Positions 16,456-26,219 are shown, counted from the stretch's first letter. The stretch: 42,941 nucleotides of DNA from BOKV01 sp041987205 (GCA_041987205.1 JBHIWX010000028.1:1-42941); one strand, 5' to 3'. Numbers and translations: made by a program. Notes: a model not told the origin generated them from the sequence alone.

Positions 16456-17067
16456 ATGACCGCCACCACCGCCGTGGAGGATACCTCGTCGCAGCGCAAT
16501 GACGAGGTCCTGGAATTCATGCGCACCCGTCGGTCTGTCCCCGCCAAGACCATGGGCGGGCCGGGGCCGGACGAAACCGAAATTCGCCAGATGATCGAGA
16601 TCGCAGCGCGCGTGCCCGATCACGGCAAACTCGCGCCCTGGCGCTTCGTGCGCTATGCGCCGGACTATTGCCGCAGGCTGGGCGAATTTTGCGAGGCGCG
16701 CGCCGTCGAACTCAATCCGGAGCTCAACGAGGAATTGCGCGAGATCGAGCGCAACCGATTCCTGCGCTCGCCCGTCGTCGTCGGTGTGATCAGCCAGGCT
16801 GCGGAGCATCCCAAGATCCCGGTCTGGGAGCAGGAGCTGTCGGCCGGTGCCGCGGCCATGAACATGCTGATTGCCGCCAACGCGCTCGGCTACGACGCGC
16901 AATGGCTCACCGAATGGCTCGCCTTCGACGAGACGCTTGCCCCCGCACTGGGCGTGGCGCCAGGCGAACGCATCGCCGGCTTCGTGCATGTCGGCACGCG
17001 CACCATGCCCAAGACCGAACGTGATCGTCCCGTGCTGGACGATGTCTACTCGGTGATGGAAGGCTAG
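16456..17067 (+). CDS. Nitroreductase-family flavoprotein
   Basis: A 203-residue FMN-dependent oxidoreductase of the nitroreductase superfamily. The FMN-binding elements are visible: RTRRSVPAKTM near 20-30, ARVPDHGKLAPWRF around 55-68, and the glycine-rich GAAAMNMLIAANALGYDAQWLT in the middle, given here as its two ends. These enzymes use NAD(P)H to reduce nitro or quinone substrates; the physiological substrate is unknown. AAGGAG lies 5 nt before ATG 16456. The stop codon is 4 nt from the start of a flavin reductase gene, so the two form an operon of flavin-using enzymes. Confidence 0.9.
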   Translation: MTATTAVEDTSSQRNDEVLEFMRTRRSVPAKTMGGPGPDETEIRQMIEIAARVPDHGKLAPWRFVRYAPDYCRRLGEFCEARAVELNPELNEELREIERNRFLRSPVVVGVISQAAEHPKIPVWEQELSAGAAAMNMLIAANALGYDAQWLTEWLAFDETLAPALGVAPGERIAGFVHVGTRTMPKTERDRPVLDDVYSVMEG

Positions 17068-17071
17068 CTCC

Positions 17072-17689
17072 GTGTTCTACGAGACCGCAAAACGCGACCA
17101 TGGCCTGCCGCACGATCCGTTCAAGGCCATCGTCGCGCCGCGCCCGATCGGCTGGATTTCCACGATTTCCGGGGCGGGCGAGGTCAACATCGCGCCCTAC
17201 AGCTTTTTCATGGCGGTGCGCTCGCGGCCCGACATGGTCATGTTCTGCTCCGACGGCGTGAAGGACAGCGTGACGAACATCCGTCAGACCGGTGAATTCG
17301 TCACCAACTACGTCTCCCAGGCCTTCGCGCAGGCGATGAACGAGACTTCCATCGATGCCCCCCATGGCGTGGACGAATTCGAACTGGCGGGACTGACGCC
17401 CGAACCGAGCCTGCTGGTCGCTCCGCCGAGGGTGGCCGGCGTCGCCGCTGCGCTGGAATGCAAGGCGACGCAGCTGATGGAACTGACCGATCTCGACGGC
17501 GCGAAGACCGATTCCGTGATGGTGATCGGCCAGGTCGTCGGAGTCCATATCGACGACGCGATGATCCGCGACGGCCGGTTCGATGTTGAAAAGGCGGGCC
17601 ATGTATCGCGCCTCGGCTATCGCGACTACCAGGGGCCGGAGGGCTATTTCGAGATGCAGCGCCCGCGCTGGCGCGAGCCAGGCTCCTGA
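17072..17689 (+). CDS. Flavin reductase-like (FMN-binding split barrel) protein
   Basis: A 205-residue protein of the flavoredoxin/flavin reductase domain type. The N-terminal region shows the family block IVAPRPIGWIST, followed by NIAPYSFFMAVRSRPDMVMF, and TGEFVTNYVS in the middle. Members bind FMN and either pass reduced flavin to a monooxygenase or act as small oxidoreductases. The start is GTG 17072, four nt after the nitroreductase stop, with GGAAGG in the end of that gene as ribosome site. It is probably co-transcribed and translationally coupled to the nitroreductase. Confidence 0.88.
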   Translation: MFYETAKRDHGLPHDPFKAIVAPRPIGWISTISGAGEVNIAPYSFFMAVRSRPDMVMFCSDGVKDSVTNIRQTGEFVTNYVSQAFAQAMNETSIDAPHGVDEFELAGLTPEPSLLVAPPRVAGVAAALECKATQLMELTDLDGAKTDSVMVIGQVVGVHIDDAMIRDGRFDVEKAGHVSRLGYRDYQGPEGYFEMQRPRWREPGS

Positions 17690-17819
17690 GCGACGCCGTC
17701 ATCCTTTATGGAAGCTTAAGGCGCATGGTGAACGAAACATTAATCCTTTCGTGGCGATAATCCTTGCCTGAAACAAGTCTGCGGCATTGCGCCGTGTCGG
17801 TTTCCGGGAAGAGTCGCGA

Positions 17820-19388
17820 ATGGTGTTCGAGCGTTTTGTCACCTGGTTGAAACTGGCATCCGACGATGAGCGGGTGTTGGCCACCAAGGCCTTGGCCACG
17901 GCCTATCTGCGTTCGAACCTGCAGGGCGTGGAGGGCGAGATCGCCGACGCCGTCGTCACCGCACTGCTCGACGATCCCGACATGGCGGTACGCCGCACGC
18001 TGGCAGAGACCTTCGCCGACCACGAGGCCGCGCCGCGTCATGTCATCGTCGGTCTTGCCGCCGACATTCCCGAAGTCGCCACCATCGTGCTTACCCGCTC
18101 GCCGCATTTCGTCGATGGCGAACTGATCGACATGATCGCCGGCGGCACGCCCGAACAGCAGATCGCGATTGCCTGCCGTCCTGCCATCTCGCGGGCCGTG
18201 GCCGCGGCGATCGCCGAAGTGGGCGAGATCGAGTCTTGCATCGGCCTGCTCGCCAACCGGGGCGCACAGGTCCCGAAGGCAGCCCTCCATCGCATTGCCG
18301 AACGCTTCGGCGACGATGCCGAGATGCGCCGCACGCTGCTCAGGCGCACTGAGCTGTCACCGAAGACCCGCGTCCTGCTGATCGAGCGTCTGGGCGAGGC
18401 GATGGCAGGGGAGGTCGCCGCCGATGCCGGGCTGTCATCCGGCCGTGTCGCGGCCATCGTGCGCGACAATTGCGATCGTGCGCTGATCGCCAGTGCCGCG
18501 CGCACCGGCGAGAACGATTTGCCCGAATTCGTCGAGGCCGTCATCGCCGGCGGCGCCATGAACGCCACCTTCCTGCTGCGCGCCGTGTGCATGGGCAACA
18601 TCTCTCTGTTCGCCAATGGCGTGGCAAAACTGGCCGGCGTATCGCTGTCGCGCGTCGAGGCAGCGCTGGCCGACGACCGGCGCACCGCCTTTCGCGCGAT
18701 CTATCGCAAGGCCGGCCTGCCGGACATCGCCTGGGGCGTGTTCTCCAGCGCCATCACCTGCTGGCGCCGCCTGCTCGAGACGTCCGGAACGGATGACATG
18801 ACGCGCCTGCCTTACCTGGTCACGCGCGACGTGCTCGCCGCCTATGACGGCCGGACCGATCCGCAACTCGACCCCTTGCTCATCCTGCTGCGCAAGCTCG
18901 CCGCCGAGGCGACGCGCCTGAACGCCCGTCGCGAAATCGAGCGGCTTTCGGAAACGCCGCAGCAGGAAACCGTTCTGGCGCTGCCTTCACCCGAGGAGGC
19001 GGAGCTTGATCTACCCGAGACCATCCCAACGCAACAAGTCCAACCAACCCGGGAGAAGAGGATCATGGAATTGCCCGATGACGTGATCGCCGAATACGCC
19101 ATCCATTTCGCCGAGGAGATCGTCGATCTGGAGGCCGAACTTGCCGCTGCAGCGCGACCCGATTACGGCGACATCGAACTGGACGCTGTCCTGTCGGAAG
19201 AGGCGATCATTGCCGCGATCGATTTCGACGATTTCGACGCGCCTGTCATGCCGGAAAGCGCGGCCAACGATGCGGCGCCTGTCGTGCGTGCGGTCGACTC
19301 GACCCTGCCGCATACTCGGCGCAACGAACGCGGCCCGGCACTGGTCGGCGCCACCCGCGCCCATCTCAGGCGCCGCGCGGCCGCCTGA
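17820..19388 (+). CDS. DUF2336 domain-containing protein
   Basis: A 522-residue protein recognised as DUF2336 from its first two thirds: many short helices in HEAT-like order (for example VVTALLDDPDMAVRRTLAETF near 45-65), often found in Rhizobiales and Caulobacterales. From about 370 to the end the chain turns acidic and less ordered, finishing in an Arg-rich tail RRRAAA. No signal peptide or membrane segment is seen, so it is cytosolic. Function unknown; helical repeats suggest protein binding. ATG 17820 leads directly into MVFERFVTWLKLASDDERV; a Met at 17787 is possible but has no better ribosome site. Confidence 0.82.
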   Translation: MVFERFVTWLKLASDDERVLATKALATAYLRSNLQGVEGEIADAVVTALLDDPDMAVRRTLAETFADHEAAPRHVIVGLAADIPEVATIVLTRSPHFVDGELIDMIAGGTPEQQIAIACRPAISRAVAAAIAEVGEIESCIGLLANRGAQVPKAALHRIAERFGDDAEMRRTLLRRTELSPKTRVLLIERLGEAMAGEVAADAGLSSGRVAAIVRDNCDRALIASAARTGENDLPEFVEAVIAGGAMNATFLLRAVCMGNISLFANGVAKLAGVSLSRVEAALADDRRTAFRAIYRKAGLPDIAWGVFSSAITCWRRLLETSGTDDMTRLPYLVTRDVLAAYDGRTDPQLDPLLILLRKLAAEATRLNARREIERLSETPQQETVLALPSPEEAELDLPETIPTQQVQPTREKRIMELPDDVIAEYAIHFAEEIVDLEAELAAAARPDYGDIELDAVLSEEAIIAAIDFDDFDAPVMPESAANDAAPVVRAVDSTLPHTRRNERGPALVGATRAHLRRRAAA

Positions 19389-19402
19389 ACGTCGGATCCG
19401 GT

Positions 19403-20167
19403 TCAGTACTGGAACTGTTCGGCCAGGATGCGTTCCTCCCAGGAATGCTCCGGGTCGAACAGGATGATGCCGCTCGAATCGTGGTCGAGCGCGATCCGAA
19501 CCCATTCCACCGATTTGACCTCGTAATGGTCGGCGACCGCATTGACCGGCCGCTTGGCGATCTCGTTGACGGTGATCTCGATCACGCTGGCATCGGGGAT
19601 CAGCGCGCCGCGCCAGCGCCTTGGCCGGAACGGGCTGACCGGGGTCAGCGCGAGCAGCGGCGCGTCCAGCGGCAGAATCGGTCCGTGCGCCGAGAGATTG
19701 TAGGCCGTCGAACCGGCCGGTGTGGCGACCAGCACGCCGTCGCAGACGAGCGGATCGAGGCGCGTGCGCCCGTCGATCCGGATCCCCAGGCTGGCCGCCT
19801 GGTAGGACTGGCGCAGCAGCGAAATCTCGTTGATGGCCTTGGCCTTGTGCACCTTGCCGTCGGAATCTCGGGCTTCCATGTCGAGCGGCCGGATGATGCG
19901 TTGCGTCGATTGCGCCAGACGCTCCGGCAGGTCGTCTTCCGAGAACTCGTTCATCAGGAAGCCGACCGTGCCCTTGTTCATGCCGTAGACGGGGACGCCG
20001 CTGTTCATGAAGCGGTGCTGGGTGGCCAGCATGAACCCGTCGCCGCCGAGCGCGACGATGACATCGGCCGCCTCCGGCTCGCAGGCGCCGTAGCGTTCAC
20101 CGAGACGCTCCGCCGCCTGTTCGGCATCGGGCGTGTCGCTCGCCAGGAATGCAATGCGTTCGTACAC
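19403..20167 (-). CDS. nadK: NAD kinase
   Basis: A 254-residue NAD kinase, phosphorylating NAD to NADP with ATP or polyphosphate. Seen motifs are GGDGF (41-45), GMNKGTVGFLMNEF, AINEISL and the glycine-rich ATPAGSTAYNLSAHGPI, all standard for the family. The start is taken as GTG 20167 (GTG-TAC-GAA, YERIAFLASD), with GGAAG 7 nt before it; family members begin with a similar IAF-ASD strand. The open frame continues to 20245 without conserved sequence. It is convergent with the DUF2336 gene, with 14 nt between the stop codons. Confidence 0.95.
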   Translation of the reverse strand: MYERIAFLASDTPDAEQAAERLGERYGACEPEAADVIVALGGDGFMLATQHRFMNSGVPVYGMNKGTVGFLMNEFSEDDLPERLAQSTQRIIRPLDMEARDSDGKVHKAKAINEISLLRQSYQAASLGIRIDGRTRLDPLVCDGVLVATPAGSTAYNLSAHGPILPLDAPLLALTPVSPFRPRRWRGALIPDASVIEITVNEIAKRPVNAVADHYEVKSVEWVRIALDHDSSGIILFDPEHSWEERILAEQFQY

Positions 20168-20411
20168 TTCTCTTCTTCCGTAATTGTCCCGATGTCCCGC
20201 TGCGTCGGCCTCGCCCTTAATAGGCGCGCCCCATCCGTCGCGCAAATCCTTCCGTCGCGCGACCCCGTCGCGACGGCGGTAACCTTTTGTTCAGCATGAC
20301 GCGTCAAAATCATCCTCGCCGTTCAAACCGGCAGCCCGTCGCGCCCATATTAGCCGCTCCGGCACGTACAGCGCGCAAGGGAAGAGGGACAGGAAAGTCA
20401 GAGGGACATCC

Positions 20412-20648
20412 ATGATCAGACCCGCCAGTGAAATCGAGTTTCCGCCGACCGAAGTCCAGCGCGCCCGCGCATCGATGCTCGCGCGCATGGAAGCGCTCAA
20501 CAGCGCATCCAACTCGCTCATGGCGGTGATCGCCGAGCGCATTGGCGCCGAGGACCGCGAGGACGGCATGCGCGTCGAGCAGCTGACCGCCGAGCAGGAG
20601 CGCCTGATCGACAACATGCGTCGTCTCGTCCGCGCCAGGGCGGCCTGA
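20412..20648 (+). CDS. Small helical protein of unknown function
   Basis: A 78-residue, Met/Arg/Glu-rich protein, predicted almost wholly helical (VQRARASMLARMEALNSASN, then an acidic segment and RLIDNMRRLVRARAA). No signal peptide, cysteine or known domain is seen. GAGGGAC lies just upstream of ATG 20412. It stands alone between nadK (divergent) and ggt (convergent), and its codon use resembles the neighbours, supporting a real gene. Confidence 0.6.
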   Translation: MIRPASEIEFPPTEVQRARASMLARMEALNSASNSLMAVIAERIGAEDREDGMRVEQLTAEQERLIDNMRRLVRARAA

Positions 20649-20674
20649 GCAAGCATCTCCGATAATTCGAAATC

Positions 20675-22465
20675 TTAGCGGCCGAGGGCCAGCCCCTCGC
20701 GTCGCGGGTCGACGCCGCCCTTGAGCCGTCCGGTGCCGCTCGCCGGGTCGATGGCGATGGCGTGCAGACCCGAATTCAGGTTCGACACGGCAATCTGGTA
20801 GCCGAGCGCTTCCAGCCCCGGCGCCATTGCCTCGGCCGCCGTTTCCGCCTCCAGTTCGAACGGGCCGTAGCGATTGACCAGATGCGGCATCGATACCGCG
20901 TCCTGAATATCCATGCCCCAGTCGAGATGGGCGATCAGCGCCTGCGCGACGAAGCCGATGATCCGGCTGCCGCCCGGCGATCCGATGGCGAGCACCGGCT
21001 TGCCTTCCTTCAGCACGATGGTCGGCGACATCGACGAACGCGGCCGCTTGCCCGGTTCCACCCGGTTGGCGACCGGCACGCCGTCACGCTCGGCCACGAA
21101 CGAGAAATCCGTCAATTCGTTGTTGAGCAGGAAGCCGCGCACCATCAGGCGCGATCCGAAGCCGTTCTCGATCGTCGTCGTCATGGAAACCACATTGCCC
21201 TCGGCGTCCACGATCGAGAAATGGCTGGTCGAGGGCAGTTCCGGCGTCATGCCGGGCGCAAGGAGCAGCGCGTGGTCGCTGGGCGGCGAGCCGGGCTTGA
21301 CCGCGTCATCGGGCAGGGCGCTCTTGCCCTCGAGCAGTTTTGACCGGTCGGTCATGTAATCGTTGTTGAGCAGGCCCTTTGGCATGTCGACGAAATCGGC
21401 ATCGGCCATGTAGGCCCCGCGGTCGGCGAAGGCGAGGCGAGAGGCATCGCCGATGAGCCGCCAGCTCTGCGGATTGTCTGGGCCGAGGGCCGCCAGATCG
21501 TACGGTTCGACGAGCTTCAGGATCTGCCCGACCGTCAGTGCGCCGGAAGAGGGCGGGCCCATGCCGCAGACCTCGTAGACCCGATAGGTCGCGCAGACCG
21601 GTTCGCGTTCCTTGACCGTGTAACCCGCCATGTCTTTCATCGACAGCAGGCCGGGATTGCCGTCCGCGTTGCGCACCGTGTCGACGATGTCCTGTGCGAT
21701 CTCGCCCGTGTAGAAGGCCTCCGCGCCGCCGTCGGCGATGGCACGAAGCGTCGCCGCATAGTCGGGATTGGTCAGTCGCGTGCCGGGCATCAGCGGCACG
21801 CCTTCCTCGGACAGGAAATAGTCCCGCGTCGTCTCGTAGCGAAACAGGCTCTCCGCAGAATAGCCGATCGATGCATTAAGCCTCGATGTTACCTCGAAGC
21901 CCTTGTCGGCCAGTTCGATGGCGGGGGCGAGCAGGGAAGCCCAGTCGAGCTTGCCATGGACGCGATGCGCTGTCTCGAGCAGCGCCACCGTGCCGGGCGT
22001 GCCGACGGACCGGCCGCCGATCACCGCATCGAAAAAGCGCAGCGGTTCGCCATCATCGCCGAGAAACAGATCGGGCGTCGCTTCGGCAGGTGCGGTCTCG
22101 CGCCCGTCCAGCGTGGTGAGCCTGCCGGCCGCGGCGTCCCAGTAGACGAGGAAGGCGCCGCCGCCAAGTCCGGACGATTGCGGTTCGACCAGACCCAGCA
22201 CGGCCTGCACCGCGACCATCGCGTCGATGGCGTTGCCGCCGCGTTCGAGCACCGCCATGCCCGCTTTGCTGGCTTCCGGATGGGCGGTCACCACCATCAT
22301 GCGGTCCGCCGTGACGCGCTTGCCTTCGCTTGTGCCGAATCCGACCTCCGGCGCGACGCCGTCGGTGGCCTGCTGCGCGGCCGCCTCGCGCAAGCCGGGC
22401 GCTGCCCAAAGCATGAGCAGCGCGCAGGTTGTTTTCAGGGCGCGGCCAAGCGGTCGGCTCCTCAT
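20675..22465 (-). CDS. ggt: Gamma-glutamyltransferase
   Basis: A 596-residue periplasmic Ntn-hydrolase precursor that cleaves the gamma-glutamyl bond of glutathione and transfers it to water or amino acids. The signal peptide (LKTTCALLMLWAAPGLREAAAQ) is followed by the large-subunit signature GGNAIDAMVA and SSGLGGGAF. Self-cleavage should occur before Thr413 in STSHFSIVD, making this the N-terminal nucleophile of the small subunit. Substrate-binding elements RPRSSMSPTIV and GSPGGSRIIG are present, so the enzyme looks complete and active. It lies just upstream of a small exported Cys protein in map order, on the same strand. Confidence 0.95.
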   Translation of the reverse strand: MRSRPLGRALKTTCALLMLWAAPGLREAAAQQATDGVAPEVGFGTSEGKRVTADRMMVVTAHPEASKAGMAVLERGGNAIDAMVAVQAVLGLVEPQSSGLGGGAFLVYWDAAAGRLTTLDGRETAPAEATPDLFLGDDGEPLRFFDAVIGGRSVGTPGTVALLETAHRVHGKLDWASLLAPAIELADKGFEVTSRLNASIGYSAESLFRYETTRDYFLSEEGVPLMPGTRLTNPDYAATLRAIADGGAEAFYTGEIAQDIVDTVRNADGNPGLLSMKDMAGYTVKEREPVCATYRVYEVCGMGPPSSGALTVGQILKLVEPYDLAALGPDNPQSWRLIGDASRLAFADRGAYMADADFVDMPKGLLNNDYMTDRSKLLEGKSALPDDAVKPGSPPSDHALLLAPGMTPELPSTSHFSIVDAEGNVVSMTTTIENGFGSRLMVRGFLLNNELTDFSFVAERDGVPVANRVEPGKRPRSSMSPTIVLKEGKPVLAIGSPGGSRIIGFVAQALIAHLDWGMDIQDAVSMPHLVNRYGPFELEAETAAEAMAPGLEALGYQIAVSNLNSGLHAIAIDPASGTGRLKGGVDPRREGLALGR

Positions 22466-22502
22466 GGAGCCACCATGCCGGCGTTTGCCGGTACCTTCGG
22501 GA

Positions 22503-22811
22503 TCATCGGCTGAAAATGGTGGATTCGACGCAGGTATAGCCTATCCGGCATCTCGGATTGTCGGCCGAGGGCACGACTTTCAACTGGGTATCCTGCCCGG
22601 GACCGCAGAAACCGCGATTGTGCACGATGCGCTCATAGGTGTGCGTGCCCGTCGTCATGACGATGGAGCCGTATTGCGCGATGGCGCCGCGTCCCTGCGC
22701 GCAGGTCAAGGCGCGTGTGTCCGGTCTGGCGGCAAGGGCCTGACCCGCCAGTGCGAGCATCAACACGACCGCTGCGAACCAGCGGATGGGCAACGACATC
22801 CAGTGCGTCAT
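22503..22811 (-). CDS. Small exported cysteine-containing protein
   Basis: A 102-residue protein with a signal peptide (IRWFAAVVLMLALAGQALA, cleavage near 27). The mature chain has four cysteines (in LTCAQGRG, RGFCGPG, NPRCRIG and YTCVES), which suggests two disulphides in the periplasm. I recall similar short proteins in rhizobia annotated as hypothetical; no function is known to me. GGAAGG about 7 nt before ATG 22811 fixes the start; the frame is open to 22919. It is 37 nt upstream of ggt on the same strand and may share its transcript. Confidence 0.7.
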   Translation of the reverse strand: MTHWMSLPIRWFAAVVLMLALAGQALAARPDTRALTCAQGRGAIAQYGSIVMTTGTHTYERIVHNRGFCGPGQDTQLKVVPSADNPRCRIGYTCVESTIFSR

Positions 22812-22997
22812 GAGTGACCTTCCGGCAAAAAATCCACGATTCCGCCCCTGCGCGACAGTGTTGCAGGAATTGGCCCGAATGCAAGTCCTGCGCGCCTTCC
22901 GCGAGGTGTCGTCGGGCATGCTTGATTTTTAGGCAAATGGTATAGTTGTCCCTTTCTTGAAACCGATGTTAGCTTAGTCGGGTCGCATAGCGTTTGC

Positions 22998-24440
22998 ATG
23001 AGGTTCGGCTTGTACGGTTTCGTGCCGGAAAAATACTTCGATGAAATGGTCGCCAGCAATGGCGAGATACGGGAGAGCTATCGGGCGATTGCCCACTGGC
23101 TCGACTCTCAGCCCAAGGGCGGCCTGAAACAGAAAGTGCGGGACGCCGAGGCGATCTTTCGCCGGCTGGGCATCACCTTTGCGGTCTATGGTACGGCCGA
23201 AACCAATGAACGGCTGATCCCCTTCGACATCATTCCGCGCATCATCTCGGCCGCCGAGTGGCGCAAGCTCGAACGCGGCATCGAGCAGCGCGTGCGCGCG
23301 ATGAACGCCTTCCTGCATGATATCTACCACCGCCAGGAGATCATTCGCGCCGGCCGCGTGCCGGAAGCGTTGATCACGCAGAACTCCGCCTTTTGCCCCG
23401 AAATGATCGGCCACGACCCCGCGCTCGGCATCTATTCCCACATCATTGGCGTCGATCTGGTGCGCGTCGCCGAGAATGAGTTCTACGTGCTCGAGGACAA
23501 TCTGCGCACGCCTTCCGGCGTCTCCTACATGATCGAGGACCGCGAGGCGATGATGCGCCTCGTGCCGGAACTCTTCGCCCGCCACCGTGTCGCGCCCGTC
23601 GAGCATTATCCGGAAAACCTGAGGCGCACCCTGCAATCGGTCGCCCCGCCCAATTGCGATGGCGATCCGACCACCGTGGTGTTGACGCCTGGCATCTACA
23701 ATTCCGCCTATTTCGAGCATTCCTTCCTCGCCGACGAGATGGGCGTGGAACTGTGCCAGGGCGAGGACCTCTTCGTCGACGATGGTTTCGTCTACATGCG
23801 CACCACGCAGAAGCCGAAGCGCGTCGATGTCATCTACCGCCGCATCGACGACGACTTCCTCGATCCGCTGACCTTCCGCCCGGACTCATCCCTCGGCGTG
23901 CCGGGCCTGTTCTCGGCCTACCGCGCCGGCAATGTGACCATCGTCAACGCGCCGGGCACCGGCATCGCCGACGACAAGGCGGTCTACACCTATGTGCCGC
24001 AGATCATCGAGTTCTACACCGGCGAAAAGCCGATCCTGAACAATGTCCCGACCTACAATTGCGCCGTCGACGAGGAGCGCAATTACGTCCTTGATCACCT
24101 GGAGGAACTGGTCGTCAAGGAAGTGCACGGCTCCGGCGGCTACGGCATGATGGTCGGCCCGGCCTCGACGAAAAAGATGCGCGCGGAATTCGCCAAGCGC
24201 ATCAAGGCTCGGCCCAACAACTACATCGTCCAGCCCACGCTCGCGCTGTCGACCTGTCCGACCTATGTCGAAAAGGGGATCGCCCCGCGCCATGTCGACC
24301 TGCGCCCGTTCGTCCTTGTCGGCGACCGCATCCGCATCACGCCGGGCGGGCTGACCCGCGTTGCGCTGAAGAAGGGCTCCCTGGTGGTCAACTCCTCTCA
24401 AGGGGGCGGCACCAAGGACACCTGGATTCTGGAGGACTGA
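22998..24440 (+). CDS. Circularly permuted type 2 ATP-grasp protein
   Basis: A 480-residue member of the CP-ATP-grasp-2 (DUF404/DUF407) family, predicted to be an ATP-dependent carboxylate-amine ligase. The family element YFDEMV is at 13-18, followed by a central VLEDNLRTPSGVSYM and the late nucleotide-binding loop VVKEVHGSGGYGMMVGP. It ends with RVALKKGSLVVNSSQGGGTKDTW, split here as two conserved blocks RVALKKGS and NSSQGGGTKDTW. No ribosome site is obvious at ATG 22998, but the conserved YFDEM requires a start at or near here. It heads a tight operon with alpha-E, transglutaminase and Anbu genes (gap of 4 nt to the next). Product and target unknown. Confidence 0.9.
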   Translation: MRFGLYGFVPEKYFDEMVASNGEIRESYRAIAHWLDSQPKGGLKQKVRDAEAIFRRLGITFAVYGTAETNERLIPFDIIPRIISAAEWRKLERGIEQRVRAMNAFLHDIYHRQEIIRAGRVPEALITQNSAFCPEMIGHDPALGIYSHIIGVDLVRVAENEFYVLEDNLRTPSGVSYMIEDREAMMRLVPELFARHRVAPVEHYPENLRRTLQSVAPPNCDGDPTTVVLTPGIYNSAYFEHSFLADEMGVELCQGEDLFVDDGFVYMRTTQKPKRVDVIYRRIDDDFLDPLTFRPDSSLGVPGLFSAYRAGNVTIVNAPGTGIADDKAVYTYVPQIIEFYTGEKPILNNVPTYNCAVDEERNYVLDHLEELVVKEVHGSGGYGMMVGPASTKKMRAEFAKRIKARPNNYIVQPTLALSTCPTYVEKGIAPRHVDLRPFVLVGDRIRITPGGLTRVALKKGSLVVNSSQGGGTKDTWILED

Positions 24441-24444
24441 CGCC

Positions 24445-25389
24445 ATGCTGGGCCGCACCGCCTCCAACCTCTACTGGCTCTGCCGCTACATGGAGCGCGC
24501 CGAGAACATGGCGCGGCTGCTCGACGTCGGCTATCGCATGTCGCTGGAGCCGGGATTCGACGATGGCGAGCACGACCAGTGGGACTCGACCCTGCAGGCG
24601 GCCGCCACGGCCTCGCTGTTCTTCGACAAGCATGAAAAGGCCTCGCTGGAGGAAGTCCGCGATTTCATGCTGTTCGATACGACCAACCCGTCTTCGGTCG
24701 CCACCTGCCTGACCCAGGCACGCTCGAACGCAAGGGCGGTACGCACCGCGATCACCACAGAGATGTGGGAGAGCATCAACGCGACATGGCTGGAGTTCTC
24801 GCGCGTCCGGCCCTCGTCGATCTCGACCAACGACCTGCCGGCGTTTCTCGACTGGATCAAGCAGAACACGGCGCAGTTCCGTGGCACCATGCTCAACACG
24901 ATCCTGCGCAACGAGGGCTATTGCTTCTGCCAGCTCGGCACCTTCAACGAACGGGCCGACAACACGGCGCGCATCCTCGACGTCAAATACTACGTCCTGC
25001 TGCCCCGCAGCGAGTTTGTCGGCTCCGATCTCGACAACCGGCAATGGTCGATGATCCTGCGCGCGGCGTCGGGCCATCGCTCCTATCGCCATGTCTATCG
25101 CGACCGCTACAAGGCGTGGAACATCGCCGATTTCCTCATCCTGCGAAAGGAAATGCCGCGTTCGCTCGCGCACAGCTATGACTGGATCGATTCCACGCTC
25201 GATCGGCTCGACGAGATTTACGGCAAGCGCTACCCGTGCCATGACATGGGCAAGCGCATGTTTGAAGAGTTGAAAAACGGCGACATGGAAGTCATCTTTC
25301 AGAAGGGCCTGCATGAATTCCTCAGCGGATTCATCGCCGACAACAACGCGCTTGGCGGTTCGATTGCCGAGAGCTACAACTTTTTCTGA
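24445..25389 (+). CDS. Alpha-E domain-containing protein
   Basis: A 314-residue all-helical protein of the alpha-E (DUF403) family. It begins with the signature MLGRTASNLYWLCRYMERAE, with ERADNTARILDVKYYVLLP in the middle and the late motif YDWIDSTLDRLDEIYG. The family is nearly always next to the permuted ATP-grasp, as here, and is sometimes fused to it, so it is thought to be part of the same ligase or to bind its substrate. GGAGGAC at the end of the previous gene is its ribosome site, and the 4-nt gap implies translational coupling. Confidence 0.9.
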   Translation: MLGRTASNLYWLCRYMERAENMARLLDVGYRMSLEPGFDDGEHDQWDSTLQAAATASLFFDKHEKASLEEVRDFMLFDTTNPSSVATCLTQARSNARAVRTAITTEMWESINATWLEFSRVRPSSISTNDLPAFLDWIKQNTAQFRGTMLNTILRNEGYCFCQLGTFNERADNTARILDVKYYVLLPRSEFVGSDLDNRQWSMILRAASGHRSYRHVYRDRYKAWNIADFLILRKEMPRSLAHSYDWIDSTLDRLDEIYGKRYPCHDMGKRMFEELKNGDMEVIFQKGLHEFLSGFIADNNALGGSIAESYNFF

Positions 25390-25409
25390 AAACGGAATTC
25401 GGCAGCAGC

Positions 25410-26219
25410 ATGCAAATCGCGATCGAGCACTCGACGGTTCATGACTATGAACATCCGGTGCGCTACGGCGTGCAGGAGCTGCGCTTTACACCACCCGAAA
25501 TGCCGAGCCAGAAAGTGCTTGAATGGCGCATCGAGGTGCCGGGCATCGAGGGGGCCGTGCACTGGTACGACGCCTTCGGCAACCTCACCCACCTCGTCAA
25601 CCAGGTGCGTGAGCGCAATGCGCTGGAGGTCAAGGTCGTCGGCCTTGTCGAAACTTCCGATGCCGACGGCATCGTCGGCCAGTTGCCGCATTCGCCGCCG
25701 CCACGCATCTTCGTGCGCGAAACGCCGCTGACGGCCGCCGACCGGACGGTCAACGCCATCGCCGCCTCGCTGGAAGGCAAGCACCGCGACCAGATCGCGC
25801 TCTACCACGCCCTGATGGAGATATTGCGCGAACGCATCAGTTTCGTTTCCGGCCATACCGACATCAACACCTCGGCTGCCGAGGCGCTGAAGGCGGGGCA
25901 CGGCGTGTGCCAGGACTTCGCCCATGTCTTCCTCGCGGTATGCCGCCGCCTCGATCTCCCGGCGCGCTATGTGACCGGCTATCTGGTGGTGCGCGAGGGC
26001 GATGTCGGTGCGGAGGCCCAGCACGCCTGGGTCGAGGCCGAGGTCGCGGGCCTGGGATGGGTCGGGTTCGATCCCGCCAACGGTGTCTGCCCGGACGACC
26101 ATTATATCAGGCTGGCCTGCGGTCTCGATGCCTCGACGGCCGCGCCGATACGCGGGGTCAGGATAGGGCCGGGCGGCGATTCCATGCGCGTGCATCTGTC
26201 CGTGACCCCGACCGAATAA
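25410..26219 (+). CDS. Transglutaminase-like cysteine peptidase family protein
   Basis: A 269-residue protein with the bacterial transglutaminase-like N-terminal beta domain (about 1-105) followed by a transglutaminase core. The catalytic triad is complete: Cys167 in GHGVCQDFAH, His205 in QHAWVEA, Asp221 in GFDPANG. Bacterial proteins of this type are thought to act mostly as peptidases or amidases rather than crosslinkers. No signal peptide is visible, so it acts in the cytosol with its operon partners. It lies 20 nt after the alpha-E gene and 64 nt before the Anbu gene. Confidence 0.92.
   Translation: MQIAIEHSTVHDYEHPVRYGVQELRFTPPEMPSQKVLEWRIEVPGIEGAVHWYDAFGNLTHLVNQVRERNALEVKVVGLVETSDADGIVGQLPHSPPPRIFVRETPLTAADRTVNAIAASLEGKHRDQIALYHALMEILRERISFVSGHTDINTSAAEALKAGHGVCQDFAHVFLAVCRRLDLPARYVTGYLVVREGDVGAEAQHAWVEAEVAGLGWVGFDPANGVCPDDHYIRLACGLDASTAAPIRGVRIGPGGDSMRVHLSVTPTE

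Noticed and set aside
22922..22946. TTGATT and TATAGT as promoter of the ATP-grasp operon
   Set aside because: The spacer is only 13 nt, too short for a usual sigma-70 promoter.
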